A stretch of 64,000 bases of DNA from Fervidibacillus halotolerans (GTDB taxonomy: Bacteria; Bacillota; Bacilli; Bacillales; Caldibacillaceae): contig NZ_CP106877.1 of the NCBI RefSeq assembly GCF_026547205.1, positions 2,444,771-2,508,770 of the forward strand, written 5' to 3'. The position numbers and the translations under genes are program-made. Below the pieces are notes generated by a model. It ran no database searches. It saw nothing but the letters and a program-made list of their open reading frames with translations, and had not been told where the DNA came from. Shown one piece after another: positions 40,111-49,602 of the stretch; the stretch's first letter is position 1; each line of letters starts with the position of its first letter.

Positions 40111-40155
40111 AATAAAAAAAAGAGAATGAAAGGAAATCTTCATCCCTTCATTCTC
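40111..40155 (-). terminator. Terminator of argS
   Basis: Minus strand GAGAATGAAGGG-loop-CCTTTCATTCTC followed by TTTTTTTTATTC, right after the argS stop. Confidence 0.85.
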
Positions 40156-40164
40156 CATTTCGTT

Positions 40165-41835
40165 TTACATTTTTTCCGGAGCTTCAACACCTACAAGGGA
40201 AAGTGCATTTTTTAACGTGATTTGCGTTGCTTTGACAAGGGCTAATCGGGCCTTCGTAGCCTCTAAGTTATTTTCATCCAACACTTTCACTGCATTATAG
40301 AAGCTGTGAAAAGCACTCGATAGGTCATGAATGTAATTTGTAATCCGGTTCGGTGCCCGTTTTTCTGCTGCTTCAATGACCGCTTGAGGAAACTCCCCTA
40401 ATTTTTTCAATAAATCGTATTCCTTTGTTTCACAAATCGGGGAAAAATCCGTATCCGCGGAAATTTCAATCCCCTTTTCTTCACTTTGGCGTAAAATACT
40501 ACAGCTTCTAGCATGGGCATACTGAGCATAGTATACCGGATTTTCATTCGACTTGGATACGGCTAAATCTAGATCAAAGTCGAGGTGCGTATCCGGATTT
40601 CTCATGGCAAAATGGTAACGTACGGCGTCTAACCCGACTTCCTCTACCAGTTCCCGCATCGTAACGGCCTTCCCTGTCCGTTTACTCATCTTCATTTTTT
40701 CGCCGTTTTTATAAAGCTGCACCATTTGTAAAATGATGACTTCTAAATCGTTCGGGTCAAACCCCATCGCTTCTAACCCGGCTTTCATACGGGTAATATA
40801 TCCGTGGTGGTCTGCTCCCCAAATATTAATGACTTTCGAAAAGCCCCGTTCGAATTTATTTTTATGGTAGGCTAAATCAGGTGTCAAATACGTATACGAA
40901 CCGTCTGATTTTACTAACACCCGATCCTTGTCATCACCGTATTGGGTCGAGCGCAACCAGACAGCCCCGTCCTTGTCGTAAATTTGTCCCTTATTTCGTA
41001 GGAATGATAAAACTTCCTCGATCTTTCCTTCTTCGTATAAAGACGTTTCACTATACCAAACATCAAATAGGACACGGAAATCTTCCAAATCCTTTTTTAA
41101 TTTATCCATTTCGTATTTTAAACCGTAAGATCTGAAAAATTGATATCTTTCTTCTTCATCTTTATGGACGAGTTCATCTTTAAATTCCTCAGCCAGTCGC
41201 TTTCCGATTTGAACAATGTCTTCCCCGTAATATCCATCTTCCGGTAAGTCCTTTTCAATTCCTAAAGCTTGAAAATAACGGGCTTCCACCGATAAAGCGA
41301 GATTGTGAATTTGGTTGCCGGCATCGTTTATGTAATATTCCCGAGTCACATCAAATCCGGCCGCATCTAAAATGTTGCAAAGAGAATCCCCAACGGCAGC
41401 TCCCCGGGCGTGACCGAGATGCAAGTCACCGGTTGGATTGGCAGATACGAACTCAACTTGGATTTTTTCTCCCTTTCCATAATTTGAATGGCCGTATTTG
41501 CTACTTTCTTTTAAGATGGTCGGTATTAAGTCGGTTAAATAACGGTTATCCATAAAAAAATTGATGAATCCCGGTCCAGCAATTTCGATTTTTTCCACAT
41601 ACACCTTCTTTTGATCAAACTGTTGGACGATTCCTTCAGCGATTCTTCGCGGAGCATTTTTAGCAATTTTTGCTAACTGCATCGCTATATTTGTGGAATA
41701 ATCGCCGTGAATCTTTTCCTTCGGTACTTCCAATATAATGTCAGGTATTTCATCAACACTAGCAAGTTTCGCCCGTTCGATAGCTTTTTGAATTTCATCC
41801 TTCAGTTGTTGTTGAATTGACGCAACGATGTTCAT
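40165..41835 (-). CDS. argS: Arginyl-tRNA synthetase
   Basis: Class I synthetase, 556 residues, attaching arginine to tRNA-Arg. Add1 domain at the N-terminus, HIGH-type motif HLGH in [13 protein letters not shown] (about 129-141), KMSK in [12 protein letters not shown], and the C-terminal DALR anticodon-binding domain ending [13 protein letters not shown]. The ATG overlaps the TGA of ywiB (ATGA), so the two are translationally coupled. Confidence 0.97.
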   Translation of the reverse strand: MNIVASIQQQLKDEIQKAIERAKLASVDEIPDIILEVPKEKIHGDYSTNIAMQLAKIAKNAPRRIAEGIVQQFDQKKVYVEKIEIAGPGFINFFMDNRYLTDLIPTILKESSKYGHSNYGKGEKIQVEFVSANPTGDLHLGHARGAAVGDSLCNILDAAGFDVTREYYINDAGNQIHNLALSVEARYFQALGIEKDLPEDGYYGEDIVQIGKRLAEEFKDELVHKDEEERYQFFRSYGLKYEMDKLKKDLEDFRVLFDVWYSETSLYEEGKIEEVLSFLRNKGQIYDKDGAVWLRSTQYGDDKDRVLVKSDGSYTYLTPDLAYHKNKFERGFSKVINIWGADHHGYITRMKAGLEAMGFDPNDLEVIILQMVQLYKNGEKMKMSKRTGKAVTMRELVEEVGLDAVRYHFAMRNPDTHLDFDLDLAVSKSNENPVYYAQYAHARSCSILRQSEEKGIEISADTDFSPICETKEYDLLKKLGEFPQAVIEAAEKRAPNRITNYIHDLSSAFHSFYNAVKVLDENNLEATKARLALVKATQITLKNALSLVGVEAPEKM

Positions 41836-42269
41836 GGTAATTGTGCCTCCTTAAAAGTAAACGAAAGTTGATAATACCCTACTTCCATTTGTTCCATGAA
41901 AAATTGATAATTAATTTTTATTATACCTTGTTTAATTTTTTGATCCCAGTGAAATTTTAATGAATCGGTTACCGTTTGTAGTAAAAAGGTACCAACATTC
42001 GTTTGAAGGGAACCTCCGGACTTTCCTTCCCTTTGGAACGCCAATCTCATATTCACGGCACCCTTTCGTATAATTTGAAGCGTTTCTTTCTGATATTTAA
42101 CGATTGTACGGACTGTTCCTTCTTCCTTTATTTCATCGTAAATTAAATAAGAGGTACTTCCTTTTTCATAAAATTTTCCAAAAAGAATAAGTTCCATATT
42201 CTCGATATTACCTTCTTGTTCCATACGAGTATGTAACGTAATTTTTACTGGAATTCCTAAATTTGACAC
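41832..42269 (-). CDS. ywiB: DUF1934 beta-barrel protein YwiB
   Basis: Conserved Firmicutes protein, about 145 residues from a GTG after AAGGATG; a TTG 24 nt upstream has no ribosome binding site. The sequence is nearly all beta ([41 protein letters not shown]), as in the calycin-like barrel described for YwiB. Molecular function unknown. Coupled to argS by a 4-nt overlap, the arrangement seen in other bacilli. Confidence 0.85.
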   Translation of the reverse strand: MSNLGIPVKITLHTRMEQEGNIENMELILFGKFYEKGSTSYLIYDEIKEEGTVRTIVKYQKETLQIIRKGAVNMRLAFQREGKSGGSLQTNVGTFLLQTVTDSLKFHWDQKIKQGIIKINYQFFMEQMEVGYYQLSFTFKEAQLP

Positions 42270-42347
42270 ATCCCCACATCCTTCTATTTTCAAAGGAAGC
42301 AGATATATACTCCTTTCCCCTTGTTCCGAACAATCTCTAATATTTCT

Positions 42348-42376
42348 ATTTTGCTATATAAATTCAATAAAAACAA
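42348..42376 (-). promoter_or_regulatory. Candidate promoter of ywiB-argS
   Basis: TTGTTT (42371-42376), 17-bp spacer, CAAAAT (42348-42353) on the minus strand, about 80 nt upstream of ywiB. The -35 is weak. Confidence 0.4.
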
Positions 42377-42494
42377 GGGGGGATGATGTGTTCGATTCGT
42401 ATCATTTCTTCCTCCGACCGTGTATACGTTCAATAAACATTTTGGAAAAATATCTATTCCCACCCGCCTTTTTTCCCTTTTTTACCTTTCCTAC

Positions 42495-42524
42495 GTTTAA
42501 GCTCGTATTCTTTTTCCCATAATT
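42495..42524 (+). promoter_or_regulatory. SigF/SigG-type promoter of pbpG
   Basis: GTTTA (42495-42499), an 18-bp spacer and CATAATT (42518-42524) fit the forespore pattern GHATR/GYWTA-N18-CATNHTA with one mismatch. The same architecture occurs upstream of rsfA. No other feature was found between here and the ywiB promoter. Confidence 0.45.
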
Positions 42525-42575
42525 TTAAAAAGGTGTTGTCGTCACTTGTATAAAGGTATAAAGGAGGGGAATACT

Positions 42576-44639
42576 TTGGAACTTTCAATCAATGAACATT
42601 TGAAAAAAACGTGGAAATATATAAAAACGACCTCATTTATCGCTTCTTTATTAGTTATTGTTATTTTTTTCTTGATTACCGGAATATATACGACCGCCAA
42701 ATTCTTTGGACCACCTCCCCTTGAAGTTCCACAAACGACCGTATACTATGCCAATGATGGGCAAATTATAGGTGAAACAAGTAACGGCCAAAAGCGCTAT
42801 TGGGTCGATTTACAAGATATTTCTCCCCATTTAATCCGTGGGACAATTGCCATCGAAGACAAACGGTTTTATTCCCACATCGGGTTCGATATAAAGCGAA
42901 TAATCGGAGCCCTCCTAGCCGATTTAAAAGCACTTGCGAAGGTACAAGGGGGAAGTACCATTACCCAACAATACGCGAGAAACTTATTTTTAAGTCATGA
43001 AAAAACATGGAAAAGAAAAATAAAAGAAGCGGTTTATACCGTCCGTTTGGAAACGAATTATTCGAAATCGGAAATTTTGGAGGGGTATTTAAATACGATC
43101 TATTACGGTCATGGGGTTTATGGGGTAGAGGCAGCGAGTCATTATTATTTTGGAAAAAGTGCAAAGGATTTGACGCTCGCGGAAGCAACGTTATTAGCTG
43201 GCATTCCAAAGGGACCTAGCCATTATTCTCCCTTTCTATCAATGGAAAATGCAAAAAAGAGGCAACAGCTTATCCTATCCGAAATGAAAAAAATTGGTTG
43301 GATTACGGAACATGAGGCGGAAATAGCAGCAAAGGAGGATATTCAATTAATCGGATTACAAACGGAGGCTCCTGAACCAATCGCCCCTTATTTCCAAGAT
43401 GTGGTCCGATTCGAATTAAAAAATAAAATTGGACTCGATGACCGGACGATTGCTTTAGGTGGGTTAAAAGTTTATACGACGTTAGATCCACATATGCAAA
43501 CAATTGCTGAACATACTTTTACGAATATTATCGCTAACGATTCGGACATTCAAGCCGCATTCATTGCGATGGACCCGGAAACCGGTTATGTGAAGGCCTT
43601 AATCGGTGGACGAGATTATCGAGAAAGTCCTTTTAATCGGGCAGTCCAAGCGAAAAGGCAACCGGGATCAACGATTAAACCGATTTTGTATTATGCTGCC
43701 TTGGAAAAGGGCTATACACCTTCCACCTTGTTAAGAAGTGAAAAAACAACCTTTCACTATGATGACGGAAGGAAGACGTACACCCCCCATAATTTTAATG
43801 ACAATTATGCTGAAGGGGAAATTACACTAGCTCAAGCGTTAGCCTTATCGGACAATGTATACGCTGTAAAAACCCATCTATTTCTAGGGATGGATACATT
43901 AGCCGAATACGGTAAGAAATTCGGTATCACTTCAAAAATCGAAAAGGTGCCTTCCGCCGCCCTTGGAACGTCAAATGTTCGCCTCATTGAAATGGCGAAC
44001 GCCTACAGTCATCTAGCGAATGGAGGAATGTCCGTCGAACCGGTTTTTATTACAAAAGTTGTCGATTATGAAGGGAATGTCATTTACGAAAACGAACAGG
44101 AAAATCAACGTGTGATGAATCCGGACGTGACCTTCGTTATAAATCATTTATTAACTGGTATTTTTGATCCCCGTCTAAACGGCTATGCATCGGTAACCGG
44201 TCAATCGATTATTCATCAATTATCCAACGTATATGCCGGAAAATCGGGAACGACGAATACGGACAGTTGGATGATCGGTTACACGCCGACACTCGTTGCG
44301 GCCGTTTGGACCGGTTACGATCAAGGTAAGCAAATTACAAAAACGATCGAAAAGCAATTTGCAAAACAAATATGGGCAACATTTATGGAGCAAGCACTCG
44401 AAAATGAACGTGTAGGGGAATTTAAACCGACTGAAGGGGTCATTGGCGTCAATATCGATCCGAAAAACGGATTGTTAGCAACGGAACATTGCCCGATCAA
44501 GCGGTACACTTATTTTTTAGAAGGAACCGAACCGAACGAATATTGTATCGAACACATTCCATGGGAAGAGGATGTACCAGAGACGACCGAGAATGAGAAA
44601 AAACCTTGGTATAAACGATTGTTCGACTGGTTTCGGTAA
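42576..44639 (+). CDS. pbpG: Bifunctional class A penicillin-binding protein
   Basis: Glycosyltransferase plus transpeptidase, 687 residues from a TTG after AAAGGAGGGG. A membrane anchor (about 15-40) is followed by the GT51 domain with catalytic Glu94 in IEDKRFYSHIGFD and GGSTITQQ, then the transpeptidase domain with Ser365 in GSTIKP, a SDN motif and KSGTT. By synteny with ywhD it is B. subtilis PbpG (ywhE), needed with PbpF for forespore germ-cell wall. The C-terminus has a short basic tail. Confidence 0.95.
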   Translation: MELSINEHLKKTWKYIKTTSFIASLLVIVIFFLITGIYTTAKFFGPPPLEVPQTTVYYANDGQIIGETSNGQKRYWVDLQDISPHLIRGTIAIEDKRFYSHIGFDIKRIIGALLADLKALAKVQGGSTITQQYARNLFLSHEKTWKRKIKEAVYTVRLETNYSKSEILEGYLNTIYYGHGVYGVEAASHYYFGKSAKDLTLAEATLLAGIPKGPSHYSPFLSMENAKKRQQLILSEMKKIGWITEHEAEIAAKEDIQLIGLQTEAPEPIAPYFQDVVRFELKNKIGLDDRTIALGGLKVYTTLDPHMQTIAEHTFTNIIANDSDIQAAFIAMDPETGYVKALIGGRDYRESPFNRAVQAKRQPGSTIKPILYYAALEKGYTPSTLLRSEKTTFHYDDGRKTYTPHNFNDNYAEGEITLAQALALSDNVYAVKTHLFLGMDTLAEYGKKFGITSKIEKVPSAALGTSNVRLIEMANAYSHLANGGMSVEPVFITKVVDYEGNVIYENEQENQRVMNPDVTFVINHLLTGIFDPRLNGYASVTGQSIIHQLSNVYAGKSGTTNTDSWMIGYTPTLVAAVWTGYDQGKQITKTIEKQFAKQIWATFMEQALENERVGEFKPTEGVIGVNIDPKNGLLATEHCPIKRYTYFLEGTEPNEYCIEHIPWEEDVPETTENEKKPWYKRLFDWFR

Positions 44640-44736
44640 TAAATATATGAAAGACAACTGAAATGCTCTGTCATTATTTTCACCAACTTGAACGATTAAG
44701 ATGGGGAAATTCCGTTGGGAAATGGATAGAAATGGG

Positions 44737-44774
44737 AAAGCGCAAAGGTAAAGGACCTCTGCGCTTTTTATTTT
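44737..44774 (+). terminator. Terminator of pbpG
   Basis: AGCGCA-A-AGGT-AAAGG-ACCT-C-TGCGCT followed by TTTTATTTT. Strong stem with one internal mismatch, about 100 nt after pbpG and just before the converging ywhD stop. Confidence 0.8.
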
Positions 44775-44779
44775 CACGT

Positions 44780-45304
44780 TTATTCATTCGATGTACACTC
44801 TAAATCTTCGTGCAATTGTTTATTGGACCGTTCCCACATGTCTTTGCCCTCGGTTTGTAAAAATTCCGCTAATACACATTTCGATGATGGATCCATATGG
44901 GAAACGATGATATGGCCTTTTAATGATTTATCCATTCGATTTACATGCTCCGGTAAGGATTTGTAGCCCCTCCGTATACTTCGATCGACCGTTAATTCAC
45001 AAGCGGTAACCCCGTGATAATAAGGACCCTCCTCATTCCGTTCGATCGTCACCCAAACGAGCCAATAAGGCTTTCCATTCGGTACTTCCTTTTTATCGGG
45101 TAAAAACTTAATTCCCTTCTCTACAGCACTTCTTGCATGCATTGCTCCGAAGTCAATAAAGGCCTTTTTCTCTTCCACATCGATAAAAACAGGAGTAACA
45201 TTTTCCAAATTTAAAGTCCCCGCTCCAAAACTTTTATGGCCGTCCGTCGGATCATTTTTAATAATGGTGAACTGAACGGACTTATTTTTCTTTTTCTCTC
45301 CCAT
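44780..45304 (-). CDS. ywhD: YwhD family protein
   Basis: 174-residue conserved Bacillus protein of unknown function. It is soluble, with recognisable segments FTIIKNDPTDGHKSFGAGTLNL near the N-terminus shortened in family alignments, KPYWLVWVTIERNEEG, and a charged C-terminus. Identification rests on order: pbpG, ywhD, ywhC as in B. subtilis. The ATG is about 13 nt downstream of AAGGAGGGA. No catalytic motif is obvious. Confidence 0.85.
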   Translation of the reverse strand: MGEKKKNKSVQFTIIKNDPTDGHKSFGAGTLNLENVTPVFIDVEEKKAFIDFGAMHARSAVEKGIKFLPDKKEVPNGKPYWLVWVTIERNEEGPYYHGVTACELTVDRSIRRGYKSLPEHVNRMDKSLKGHIIVSHMDPSSKCVLAEFLQTEGKDMWERSNKQLHEDLECTSNE

Positions 45305-45325
45305 AGACGAACCATCCCTCCTTTT

Positions 45326-45409
45326 TTACCGCCATGTATCTTTTTTTAAGACCGTGATCAATGCCATTTCTTCCAAATCGTTCCAAGGATCTTCCTTCAA
45401 CTTTTTCAA
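45326..45409 (-). CDS. Possible 27-residue peptide between ywhC and ywhD
   Basis: A short open frame from a TTG, predicted start KKLKEDPWNDLEE, end TVLKKDTWR. The composition is protein-like (amphipathic, two Trp) and it fills most of the gap between two same-strand genes, ending 21 nt before ywhD. The ribosome binding site is poor and I do not recognise a family, so this is tentative. Confidence 0.25.
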   Translation of the reverse strand: MKKLKEDPWNDLEEMALITVLKKDTWR

Positions 45410-45414
45410 AGGAT

Positions 45415-46095
45415 TTAACCTAAAAATAGGGATGCAAAAAAGTATTGAATATTTGTAAAGACAAATCCAATTCCATTTCGTAAAATCGGACCGATCGTCA
45501 TTTCATAAAGGGGATCGATCAATACGAGCACTAAAAAGATAATCGTTCCATATGCTTCAAATTGGGTCATTTTCGCCCTGACGTCATTGGAAACTAAGTC
45601 TTCAATAATTCGATATCCATCTAAAGGAGGTAGTGGTAATAAATTAAATACAAAAAGAACGACGTTTAAAAAGGTGAACATGTAAAAAAAGTTATATAAC
45701 ATCGCCATTGCCATTCCATCCGAACCGATGGAAAGGATAAAAAACTGGAAAGCACCGCCAATCAAAGCCAAAAGCAAATTGCTCACCGGTCCTGCCAACG
45801 AAATAAGGACACCACCTAATCGGGGATTTGTTAGACGAAAGCGGTTAACCGGTACAGGCCGGGCCCATCCAAATCCTGCAATCAATAATAAAAGGGTTCC
45901 AATTGGGTCCAAATGTACAGCGGGATTTAATGTTAGGCGCCCTTCATTTTTTGCCGTTGGATCACCAAATTTATATGCGACATAAGCATGGGCGAATTCA
46001 TGGACAGAAAAGGCGATCACAAGGGTGATAATAACATAAGGTAAATCTTCCAAATTAAAAGCTAGAAAGCTGAATAGTCTTTCAAAAAATTCCAT
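45415..46095 (-). CDS. ywhC: Site-2-protease family zinc metallopeptidase YwhC
   Basis: Membrane-embedded M50-type peptidase, 226 residues, about six helices. Zinc ligands are His32 and His36 with catalytic Glu33 in SVHEFAHAYVAYKFGD; the third ligand region is NLLPLPPLDGYRI (about 150-162). The substrate is unknown; the family is distinct from RasP and SpoIVFB. The ywhB and ywhA genes that follow in B. subtilis are absent here; ywgA is next. Confidence 0.9.
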   Translation of the reverse strand: MEFFERLFSFLAFNLEDLPYVIITLVIAFSVHEFAHAYVAYKFGDPTAKNEGRLTLNPAVHLDPIGTLLLLIAGFGWARPVPVNRFRLTNPRLGGVLISLAGPVSNLLLALIGGAFQFFILSIGSDGMAMAMLYNFFYMFTFLNVVLFVFNLLPLPPLDGYRIIEDLVSNDVRAKMTQFEAYGTIIFLVLVLIDPLYEMTIGPILRNGIGFVFTNIQYFFASLFLG

Positions 46096-46225
46096 CAGTG
46101 AACTCCTTTTTCATTTGAAATCTTAAAAAAATCCATTGGTACAAATCGCTCATTTCATTTTATCACGAATTGTAAACAACTTCATTTAAATTTTGTGGTT
46201 TGCACGGAAGTAATTAAGGAATGGA

Positions 46226-46735
46226 TCAATGGGTAATCTCCCTTTTCAATTTATGAATAAATTGAAAAGCTTCCTCGATTTCTTCCTCCGTGTAATTTTG
46301 TTTTCTTTTAACTTTAGCAATTTTTTCGATAATATCATCCTTTGATAATGAATCAAAATACAATACAGTGGATACAAGTTCTAAAAATCGAGCACTTTGT
46401 TCATTCATATGAAGGAGGCAAGATTGCAATGCCGGATCGTTTTTAAACTGGACGGTTTTCAGAAACTCTTCCCCATTTTCTGTCAATCGATATCGATATT
46501 GGATATATCCCCCTTTTTTTTCTTTTTGTTCCATTAAAAAACCCATATTAATTAATTCTTCAATTTGCAACGTTAGTTCTTCAGAGTAGGGGCCATAAAA
46601 ATGAAATTCAAATTTTTCTTGAAATGGAAAGGATAGTTTTTTTGCAATATAAATCATTTTTTGTAATTTTTTTCTACCGACCACCTCACCAGTTACTCGG
46701 ATGGCACCTAATAGTTTCGCATGTTCTAATAACAT
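46226..46735 (-). CDS. ywgA: YwgA family protein
   Basis: 169 residues from the ATG of MLLEHAKLLGAIRVTG after AGGAGTGATCTAC. All-helical with a winged-helix-like beginning (KLLGAIRVTGEVVGRKKLQKMI is shared in pattern with PanA/SocA-like domains) and a lysine-rich C-terminus. Function unknown. It is 39 bp after ywfO and likely cotranscribed with it. Confidence 0.82.
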   Translation of the reverse strand: MLLEHAKLLGAIRVTGEVVGRKKLQKMIYIAKKLSFPFQEKFEFHFYGPYSEELTLQIEELINMGFLMEQKEKKGGYIQYRYRLTENGEEFLKTVQFKNDPALQSCLLHMNEQSARFLELVSTVLYFDSLSKDDIIEKIAKVKRKQNYTEEEIEEAFQFIHKLKREITH

Positions 46736-46782
46736 GTAGATCACTCCTGGCTTCTTGCTTCATTCAATGGATCCGAATTTTT

Positions 46783-48087
46783 TCAAGTAATATGTAATAA
46801 ATCGAAAATTTCTTTTCTCACCGATTCATCCATTTGTTTTTCCTTTAGGATGTCCATCGGAAAATACAATTTATGATCCGTCCTTCTTTTCCCACTAATC
46901 GCTTCAACAATCTCTGATTCCCTCGAAAGTTCACGAAGTTCTCCCCCGGGCATCAGTAAATGGATCGGGAGTCTTTCTTCTTCTTCACCCGGTCGGTAAA
47001 AATCATAAGGCAAATCGGAAGAAGAATCGATTACTAAATAATATTCTGGATTAATATTCGCCTGTTCAAATAGTTTAACGAGCGACATATATTTCTTATA
47101 TTCATTATTTGACGGTTCGAATTCAATATATTTGAATAGATTACGATTTAAAAAACGGTGACATAAATCTCGTAAAATAGGGTCCTCTTCCTTTTGCCAC
47201 ACTTGGAAGTAATACAATACGACAGCTTCATCCAAATTGAGATGATCTTCTAACGTCAAGTTCCCTTCGAACAAGGAGTAAAAATGTTTCGGTTCGTGTT
47301 TAAATTGGTATTTTTGTTCGTATAATTCCTTTGCCCGCTGTAAAATTTTATTTAATATGACTTCTCCACTTCTTGTTACCGGATGAAAATACACTTGCCA
47401 ATACATTTGATAGCGACTCATAATGTAGTCTTCCACTGCATGCATGCCACTATGTTTGATGACGACCTGATCTTCCCACGGGCGCATAAGGCGTAAAATT
47501 CGCTCCATATCAAAATGACCGTAGCTCACTCCGGTATAATATGCATCCCGTTGTAAATAATCCATCCGATCTGCATCGATTTGGCTAGATATTAAACTGA
47601 CAACGACTTTATTCTCCGACGTTTTTGCAATCACTTCCGCAACCTTTTGTGGGAAATCTTCTTCAACAGCACGTAAAATTCCGTTCACTTCCGTATCCCC
47701 TAAAATAATCGCCTGTGTAAAATATTCATGATCGAATTGGAATACTTTTTCAAACGAATGGGAAAATGGGCCGTGTCCTAAATCATGAAGCAGTGCGGAG
47801 CAAAGGGCGAGCAGTCGATTCGATTCGTCCCATTCCGTTCTCCCTTTAAACACATCGTCGACGATTCTACGTACGATTTCATAAACACCGAGGGAATGGC
47901 TAAATCGACTATGTTCCGCTCCGTGAAACGTTAGGAAAGTCGTACCTAATTGTTTGATTCTCCTCAAACGTTGAAATTCTTTCGTCCCGATCAAATCCCA
48001 AATCACTTGATCGCGAACATGTATGTAACGATGTACGGGGTCCTTAAACACCTTTTCTTCACTAAGTTTTTTCGTGGAATAGGACAT
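46783..48087 (-). CDS. ywfO: HD-domain phosphohydrolase YwfO
   Basis: 434-residue metal-dependent phosphohydrolase. HD-superfamily motifs: HSRFSHSLGVYEI (about 59-71), LCSALLHDLGHGPFSHSFE with the HD pair (about 94-112), and SSQIDADRMDYLQRDAYYTG (about 166-185) carrying the distal Asp. This is the dNTPase/SAMHD-like subgroup; the substrate of YwfO is uncertain, with nucleotide triphosphates suggested for the family. Confidence 0.9.
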   Translation of the reverse strand: MSYSTKKLSEEKVFKDPVHRYIHVRDQVIWDLIGTKEFQRLRRIKQLGTTFLTFHGAEHSRFSHSLGVYEIVRRIVDDVFKGRTEWDESNRLLALCSALLHDLGHGPFSHSFEKVFQFDHEYFTQAIILGDTEVNGILRAVEEDFPQKVAEVIAKTSENKVVVSLISSQIDADRMDYLQRDAYYTGVSYGHFDMERILRLMRPWEDQVVIKHSGMHAVEDYIMSRYQMYWQVYFHPVTRSGEVILNKILQRAKELYEQKYQFKHEPKHFYSLFEGNLTLEDHLNLDEAVVLYYFQVWQKEEDPILRDLCHRFLNRNLFKYIEFEPSNNEYKKYMSLVKLFEQANINPEYYLVIDSSSDLPYDFYRPGEEEERLPIHLLMPGGELRELSRESEIVEAISGKRRTDHKLYFPMDILKEKQMDESVRKEIFDLLHIT

Positions 48088-48235
48088 AATTTCCCCTCTT
48101 CCTTGATCATCTTGTATCCATTATATCGGTTTTCCCATCCCATTTCATTACAATGGAGGCAAATTTTCCTCCGTTTTTCTTCCCCTTTTTTCCATATAGG
48201 AACTTCATCGTCCACACTTTTCGATTAAAAAGGAT

Positions 48236-48263
48236 AAAAAACGCCCCAATCCGATGAGGCGTC
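48236..48263 (-). terminator. Terminator of the YuzB-like gene
   Basis: Minus strand GACGCCTCATCGGATTGGGGCGTTTTTT: a 6-bp GC-rich stem followed by a T-run. Confidence 0.7.
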
Positions 48264-48270
48264 TTCCCAT

Positions 48271-48492
48271 TTATTTCAAACGTCCTTTAATTTTTTCAAT
48301 CAATTCTTCTTCTGTAAAAGCTGCAACGGGACGATTATTCACAAAAGCGAACGTTTTCTTACGTCCGGGTCCGCAGTAAGATTGGCAACCGATCTGAATC
48401 GTTGCTTCCGGATCCAATTTTTTCAGTTTAGGAATTAACGTTTTTAAATTCACTGCCTGGCAGTCATCGCAAACCCGAAATTCGTTTGCCAT
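48271..48492 (-). CDS. YuzB-like DUF1450 protein
   Basis: 73-residue protein with four cysteines: CDDC near residues 8-11 and [11 protein letters not shown] near 35-45, the pattern of DUF1450, which resembles a thioredoxin-like [2Fe-2S] ferredoxin fold. B. subtilis YuzB is a member but is encoded elsewhere. Function unknown; metal or iron-sulfur binding is inferred from the Cys pattern. Monocistronic with its own terminator. Confidence 0.8.
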   Translation of the reverse strand: MANEFRVCDDCQAVNLKTLIPKLKKLDPEATIQIGCQSYCGPGRKKTFAFVNNRPVAAFTEEELIEKIKGRLK

Positions 48493-48694
48493 TTTTTTAC
48501 AATCCCTTCCGTTTATTTTAAATGAACTATATCGTATTGTACAACCTGTCTAGGATGAAATCAAGAATATCCAATAGACGATCACGATCAGACCCGTTTT
48601 TAAATTCGAATTGATCGGAAAAAGAATAACAAAATGTTTTGATGTCGCCTGTTTTAAAAAATTTATAAAAACTATCATCCTTTTATCTCTTATC

Positions 48695-48724
48695 GTATAA
48701 ATCACATAAAAGCTGTCCATGATA
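48695..48724 (+). promoter_or_regulatory. SigF/SigG-type promoter of rsfA
   Basis: GTATA (48695-48699), 18-bp spacer, CATGATA (48718-48724), a full match to GHATR-N18-CATNHTA. The start codon is 45 nt downstream. RsfA is a SigF-regulon gene in B. subtilis. Confidence 0.6.
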
Positions 48725-48769
48725 AAAATAAACCTATGAAAAATTCATAAAGAAATGGGAGTTGAGAAG

Positions 48770-49477
48770 ATGAAAGTACGTCAAGATGCTTGGACCGAAG
48801 AAAATGACTTGCTTTTGGCAGAAACGGTTTTGCGGCATGTAAGGGAAGGTAGTACACAATTAAACGCCTTTGAGGAGGTGGGAGATAAACTAAATCGAAC
48901 GAGTGCGGCTTGTGGTTTTCGGTGGAATGCAGTCGTTCGACATAAGTATGAAAAGGCCCTTCAATTGGCAAAAAAACAACGAAAACAGCGGCAACGACTA
49001 TTAGGGAAGGATCATAGCGGGAAGAAAAAATTATTGTATCAGCCACCGATGCCATCACCGGAAGAATTGGAATTGACGACAGAGTTTTCAACAGATGGCA
49101 ATCTACCTTCCGCTCAACATCAATTGGGAAAAAGCGATGAAAATTCGGCGAAAAAAGGACAAAAGTCGTCGATTACGTTACAAGATGTTATTCACTTTTT
49201 ACAAAACTTCAATCATTCCAATTTACAAATGGAAGTATATAAAACAGAGAATGAAAGATTAAAAAAAGAAATTCAAGAATTGGAAAAGAAAAATAAGGAG
49301 TTAGAAAAGAAGGTGGCTGAATTAGAAGAAAATTCTACGACGATGCAAGAGGATTATGAAACGTTAGTGAAAATTTTAAATCGTGCTAGAAAATTTGTAT
49401 TACTGGAAGATGAGGATAAACCAACGACAAAATTTAAAATGGACCGAAACGGAAATTTGGAAAAATTGGCGGAATAA
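48770..49477 (+). CDS. rsfA: Forespore transcription factor RsfA
   Basis: 235 residues from the ATG of [16 protein letters not shown] after GGGAG. The N-terminal Myb/SANT-like DNA-binding domain (about 1-60) has [14 protein letters not shown] and [14 protein letters not shown] linker follows, then a long coiled coil (about 150-205, heptads of Leu/Lys/Glu) likely to dimerise. RsfA modifies expression of the SigF regulon. The same Myb-coil layout is found in prespore regulators and YlbO-like proteins, but neighbouring lipL and pta support rsfA. Confidence 0.92.
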   Translation: MKVRQDAWTEENDLLLAETVLRHVREGSTQLNAFEEVGDKLNRTSAACGFRWNAVVRHKYEKALQLAKKQRKQRQRLLGKDHSGKKKLLYQPPMPSPEELELTTEFSTDGNLPSAQHQLGKSDENSAKKGQKSSITLQDVIHFLQNFNHSNLQMEVYKTENERLKKEIQELEKKNKELEKKVAELEENSTTMQEDYETLVKILNRARKFVLLEDEDKPTTKFKMDRNGNLEKLAE

Positions 49478-49540
49478 CCCACCCCCCTTTGGAAAAAGGG
49501 GAAAGAAAGACGAACAACCATAACCGTACGGATATCAGTG

Positions 49541-49573
49541 AAAAAAGGTCGGTACAAATGCCCGACCTTTTTT
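49541..49573. terminator. Bidirectional terminator between rsfA and lipL
   Basis: AAAAAAGGTCGG-TACAAATG-CCCGACCTTTTTT: perfect inverted repeat with A and T runs, usable by both converging genes. Confidence 0.9.
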
Positions 49574-49602
49574 CGATCTCCTTTTCCAAAAATGTATATG
49601 AT

